64,000 nt of DNA, taken from contig NZ_JSEP01000001.1 of the NCBI RefSeq assembly GCF_001624695.1, positions 180,078 to 244,077 of the forward strand, given 5' to 3'. The translations under genes and the position numbers were made by a program. The notes beneath the pieces were generated by a model. It was not told the origin of the DNA. It searched no databases and saw only the letters and a list, made by a program, of their open reading frames with translations. The stretch's first letter is position 1, and each line of letters starts with the position of its first letter. Positions 60,919 through 64,000 of the stretch are shown here, piece by piece. The stretch comes from Labrenzia sp. OB1 (lineage in GTDB: Bacteria > Pseudomonadota > Alphaproteobacteria > Rhizobiales > Stappiaceae).

Positions 60919-62706
60919 TTACTGGTACTTGTACATGGCCTTTTCGGAGAACCATTTGCCCTGGCGGGTCTCCTTGGTAGAGCGCTGGGCATCCGCCGCG
61001 GCAAAGATCTTGTGCGCTTCCTTGCTTCTGCCGCTGTTGAAAAGCGCCCACCCTCGCAGCAGCTGTGAAGTGCGGGTTTCACGGCCACGCAGGGCGTTGC
61101 GCTCCAGCAGAGCGACCGCCTCCTTGTAGTTGCCGGAATTGAAGGCATTACGGGCTGAAGCCAGTGAGGAGTTCGAATAACTTTTACTCCCACCGCTCGA
61201 CCTCTTCTGCGTTGAGCTTGCAGACGCCCTCCGTACGCGATTAAGGGCCTCTACAGCCGGGAAATCCCCCGACCAGTCAGCGATGAGCTGGTTCTGGCGC
61301 TTTGTCTGCTTGTTGCGCTGGGCAACCAGAATGAGACCTACAACAGCGGCTTCGTTGGGATGAAACTTCATGGATTTGTCAAACCAGGTTTCGGCTTCAT
61401 CAAAATCGTAGAGCTCGTAGAAATGCCAGCCCAGAACTTGCGCCCCGTTGGCGGACTCTGCTTCCTCGATGGAGTTGGCGAATCTGGACAGGCGTTTGAA
61501 ATCGAGCTCCCGATCGAGATCGTCCAGGATCTGGATCGACATCACCTCCAGATAAGCCTTGAGGATGAGTGGATCTTTGCGGCGGTTCTCGTAGGCGAGG
61601 TTTTCTGCCTCTTCGTAAGCGCCCGCCCCCTTCAGTGAGATAACGATCCCCTCTATCGCTTTTACTGAAGGCCTGAGTTTAAGCGAGGCATTGAACCATT
61701 CCGCAGCTTGTTCATAGTCCTGGCGGGAATAGTAGTACCAGCCGAGAAGTTCCGCATCGCCTGGATTTTGCTGCAGTTTCGCTGACCGCGTGAGAGTTTC
61801 CAGATCGGCCCGCTCGACAAGCAGCATTTCGTCGGCTGCCGCCTTTCCGACTTCGCCGCGCACGATATTCAGGAAGATATCGTTGAATTCCGATTGCCCG
61901 TCGATCCCGGTCCGGCCGAACGTGACCAGTTTTTCAACGGCCTGACGCGGTAGAATTTCCGCGGCCTTTTGCACAGTGGCGACGCGCTCGTCCGGATTGG
62001 AGCAATTGGCCAGAATATACTGGTAAGCGGCAAAGGCTTCCGCCTCGCGTCCTGTCTTGTACAGGGCTTCAGCCGTCCGCCAGATCATGTCCATCTCCTG
62101 GCAAACCAGCAGCGTCGGGTTCTTCGCCACCGTCTTGACCACATCGGGGTAGTTTCCGACCTCCGATGCTCTGAGGACGGTTTTGCGGGCTTCCGCGTTC
62201 ATGATCTGTCGCCGCAATTCACCGGTAGGAGCATAACCGGGATACAGTTTGATGAATTCCCGGATCTTTGCGTAGAGTTCCTGGGACTTGCCGGCCGCGA
62301 ACAGGTCCCACAAAGGCTGCTCGTTCACCGCGGTCTTGTTGGAGTCGAATATGTCCTCCGGCGGTTCCCAGTCCGGGTGCAGGCTCTTCAACCGGTTGAT
62401 TTCTGCCGAAACTCGGCCAATTTCACCATTATGTGCGTAGTAACGCAGGGCAGATTCATCCACCAGGGGTCTGGCGGGAGCCACGACCTGTACATTCGCC
62501 GGTTGCACGAACCCGGCCGATCCAAGCGCGAAAGGTTCGGCCTTCTGGACCGGCGGGGGTGTTTCCGCGCTTCCCGGAAGCGACAGGACGAAGGGTGAAT
62601 TGCTGGTTTGCAACGGGACGGTGTCCCAGGGTGCGGTCTGCGCCTGCGCAGCGCTTCCAGCAAGCACCAGGCCAACGGCGGTGATTATCCTTCTTGAGAT
62701 AAGCAT
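60919..62706 (-). CDS. periplasmic TPR protein of cellulose operon (BcsC-like N-part, no barrel)
   Basis: A 595-residue exported protein: signal peptide with cleavage near AGSAAQA-QTA, a Pro-rich linker (30-80) and then helical TPR-like repeats (AEALYKTGREAEAFAAYQYI, LLGWYYYSRQDYEQAAEWFN, GWALFNSGRSKEAHKIFAAA). It starts within the last 22 bp of bcsZ. BcsC proteins are about 1100-1300 residues with an outer-membrane beta-barrel after the TPRs; here the protein ends at the TPRs (last residues EKAMYKYQ). It likely scaffolds cellulose synthesis in the periplasm while export across the outer membrane is done by another protein. Confidence 0.82.
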   Translation of the reverse strand: MLISRRIITAVGLVLAGSAAQAQTAPWDTVPLQTSNSPFVLSLPGSAETPPPVQKAEPFALGSAGFVQPANVQVVAPARPLVDESALRYYAHNGEIGRVSAEINRLKSLHPDWEPPEDIFDSNKTAVNEQPLWDLFAAGKSQELYAKIREFIKLYPGYAPTGELRRQIMNAEARKTVLRASEVGNYPDVVKTVAKNPTLLVCQEMDMIWRTAEALYKTGREAEAFAAYQYILANCSNPDERVATVQKAAEILPRQAVEKLVTFGRTGIDGQSEFNDIFLNIVRGEVGKAAADEMLLVERADLETLTRSAKLQQNPGDAELLGWYYYSRQDYEQAAEWFNASLKLRPSVKAIEGIVISLKGAGAYEEAENLAYENRRKDPLILKAYLEVMSIQILDDLDRELDFKRLSRFANSIEEAESANGAQVLGWHFYELYDFDEAETWFDKSMKFHPNEAAVVGLILVAQRNKQTKRQNQLIADWSGDFPAVEALNRVRRASASSTQKRSSGGSKSYSNSSLASARNAFNSGNYKEAVALLERNALRGRETRTSQLLRGWALFNSGRSKEAHKIFAAADAQRSTKETRQGKWFSEKAMYKYQ

Positions 62707-63791
62707 TGTGGATACCTCTCAGCTAAAGCCAAAACAGTGAAAATCTGTAAAGTCGATGAATAGTAGGGGTCTGCGCCGACGCGCAGCAGTTCGGGAGGAA
62801 AGGGCTCGGACGTGTCCATACAGCGGGTCAGTGCCGCAACGGCCGCAAAACCCTTGCCCCCCATGACGCTTTGCGTCTCCCCGGAAACGACATGCACCAC
62901 GTAGGGGCCTCCGGGCGCGTCAAAGCCCTTCAGGGCAGCGAAGTCCGCGACCTTTTTCTCCCGGTACGCATTTGTCGAAAGAGCCAGATAAAGAGGGATG
63001 CGGATTGCATTGTAACCAAATTCCAGCGGAAACTTTTCCGCCGGATCAAGTTTTATCCCCGACACATCGACCCAGTCGGGCGGCAGATAGCTGGGGGCGC
63101 GCTGCGAAAGGTCGAGCACTTCCTCGCCGACCACAGCGATTTCCTCCCAATTGGCGGATGTATCGAAACGGGCAACCGCCTCAAGGGCGGGATAGACCCA
63201 GTAGGAAGGATTCAGCGTGAATTCCTGCCCTTTCCCGGAGCTGAACCCGATTTCGCCAGGCAGCAGGACGGGGCCGAAGCCGGTGTCACGGACAAGCTTT
63301 TCCGCAATGTCTTTCAGCACAAGCCTGGCCGAACTCAAATTCTCGTTCTCGCCCCAGCTCTTGTAGGCTTCGACAAGCCCCCAGGCGATCAGAAGATCCC
63401 CATCAGTCGCATTGTTGGTATCGGCGACATTCGGTCCCTTGTCTGTATGCTCAACTTTCCATGCGAAAAGGTGGTCCTTGCGAACCTGCAGGGTTTCGAA
63501 CGTGTAATCCCGAATGCGCTCGAAAAGCTCGCGATCATCGACGGCAACCGCCAGAACCATCCCGTAGCCCTGGCTTTCGCTGTGGCTGATCCCCTGATTG
63601 CCATCGTCGATGACGGCACCATCAGCCGTCACGAACCTCTTCGCGTATTCGCGCCACGCCGACTTCAGCCAGAGCGAAACAGCTTCGTTGTCGCGGGCGC
63701 TTTGGCCGATAACCTCGGTAGCCACGGCGGGGAAGACCCCGCCGGCCGCCATCATGGAGACAATCACCGCCGCGCAAAGCATCTTTGCCAT
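62685..63791 (-). CDS. bcsZ: endo-1,4-beta-glucanase BcsZ (GH8)
   Basis: Periplasmic family-8 glycoside hydrolase of 368 residues with signal peptide MAKMLCAAVIVSMMAAGG...AVA-TEV. The general acid Glu lies in ISHSESQGYGMVLA and the second acidic residue in NNATDGDLLIAWGLV; LPPDWVDVSG and EFGYNAIRIPLYLAL are also family blocks. BcsZ trims glucan strands during cellulose biosynthesis. It starts 1 bp after the bcsB-like stop and overlaps the TPR gene by 22 bp. ATG 63791 chosen; an earlier start at 63818 would lie in the previous gene. Confidence 0.92.
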   Translation of the reverse strand: MAKMLCAAVIVSMMAAGGVFPAVATEVIGQSARDNEAVSLWLKSAWREYAKRFVTADGAVIDDGNQGISHSESQGYGMVLAVAVDDRELFERIRDYTFETLQVRKDHLFAWKVEHTDKGPNVADTNNATDGDLLIAWGLVEAYKSWGENENLSSARLVLKDIAEKLVRDTGFGPVLLPGEIGFSSGKGQEFTLNPSYWVYPALEAVARFDTSANWEEIAVVGEEVLDLSQRAPSYLPPDWVDVSGIKLDPAEKFPLEFGYNAIRIPLYLALSTNAYREKKVADFAALKGFDAPGGPYVVHVVSGETQSVMGGKGFAAVAALTRCMDTSEPFPPELLRVGADPYYSSTLQIFTVLALAERYPQCLSQEG

Positions 63792-63792
63792 C

Positions 63793-64000
63793 TCACCGGC
63801 CCGACTTCTTGAGCGCAATGAAATAGACGAACCCGAGCGAAACGCAGAATGCCGCCATGAACAGAACGAAGGAGAGCATGTTGTGCGAAATCACACCGGC
63901 AACCACCAGCCGCGTGTTGCGCCAGTCGGATGGATTGGCCACCGTCGCGAAGTAGTCGGGCTCGGAGAACCGCTCCGACACGACCTGACCCGTGGACGCC
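63793..64000 (-). CDS. bcsB: C-terminal end of BcsB-like cellulose synthase subunit (cut by window)
   Basis: The frame is open to the window edge (ASTGQVVSERFSEPDYFATV at the edge), so the 62-residue frame starting with GTG at 63981 is only the tail of a larger gene. The remaining part has SDWRNTRLVVAGVIS and one strong transmembrane helix (HNMLSFVLFMAAFCVSLGFV) before a basic end KKSGR, as in the membrane anchor of BcsB. Gene order before bcsZ fits bcsA-bcsB-bcsZ. Identity rests on position and topology. Confidence 0.7.
   Translation of the reverse strand, partial: ASTGQVVSERFSEPDYFATVANPSDWRNTRLVVAGVISHNMLSFVLFMAAFCVSLGFVYFIALKKSGR

Overview
The window reads as chromosomal DNA of an alphaproteobacterium, probably a metabolically versatile marine or plant/soil-associated member of the Rhizobiales/Stappiaceae type. 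This is inferred from high GC content, the density of ABC and TRAP uptake operons, ATGA-coupled genes and a bcs-type cellulose locus. Species cannot be named from the sequence alone. No rRNA, tRNA, CRISPR, insertion sequence or prophage was seen.

Layout. (1) 1-10 kb: the end of a polyamine/thiamine-type ABC importer, nucleoside hydrolase and adenine deaminase on +. Next comes a - strand M20 amidohydrolase/TenA/BtpA-family operon facing a PfkB sugar kinase. (2) 8.2-13.9 kb: a LacI-controlled - strand operon (LacI, periplasmic binding protein, ATPase, permease, phosphotriesterase-family enzyme, amidotransferase-like protein) with two tandem CG-centred operator-like sites upstream. (3) 14.3-22.4 kb: M20 aminoacylase-type hydrolase divergent from a phosphoribosyltransferase. 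Beyond it is a FadR-type GntR regulator with cystathionine beta-lyase-like enzyme and a MalEFGK-type importer, preceded by a perfect 14-bp inverted repeat. (4) 22.7-29.9 kb: the accessory-looking part. It holds an SGNH-hydrolase-like protein with Ala at the nucleophile position, a subtilisin-like protease without a signal peptide, a PAP2/vanadium-haloperoxidase-fold protein with a (GGV)7 N-terminus, and a winged-helix/TPR regulator. An AT-rich stretch there carries a convincing unannotated small-RNA gene.

(5) 29.9-42.2 kb: a complete-looking anthranilate (2-aminobenzoate) operon on -. It contains the bifunctional 2-aminobenzoyl-CoA monooxygenase/reductase, SDR, MarR, a crotonase lacking both usual glutamates, acyl-CoA dehydrogenase, 2-aminobenzoate-CoA ligase, a LivKHMGF importer and RidA. 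(6) 42.6-52.5 kb: a hydroxycinnamate (p-coumarate/ferulate) beta-oxidation operon on - (SDR, enoyl-CoA hydratase, MarR, CoA ligase, amidohydrolase-type thioesterase, DUF3237, acyl-CoA dehydrogenase), preceded by a DctPQM TRAP importer. (7) 52.8-60.8 kb: an AraC regulator divergent from a second LivKHMGF importer, a benzaldehyde/vanillin-type aldehyde dehydrogenase and an SDR, with a 21-bp-spaced repeat in the control region. (8) 60.9-64 kb: the tail of a cellulose operon (bcsB end, bcsZ, a TPR protein without the BcsC barrel).

Together, regions 5-7 form a roughly 30-kb aromatic-acid island with three importers and three regulators. A recurring detail is a strong intercistronic hairpin just after the binding-protein gene in all three aromatic import operons.
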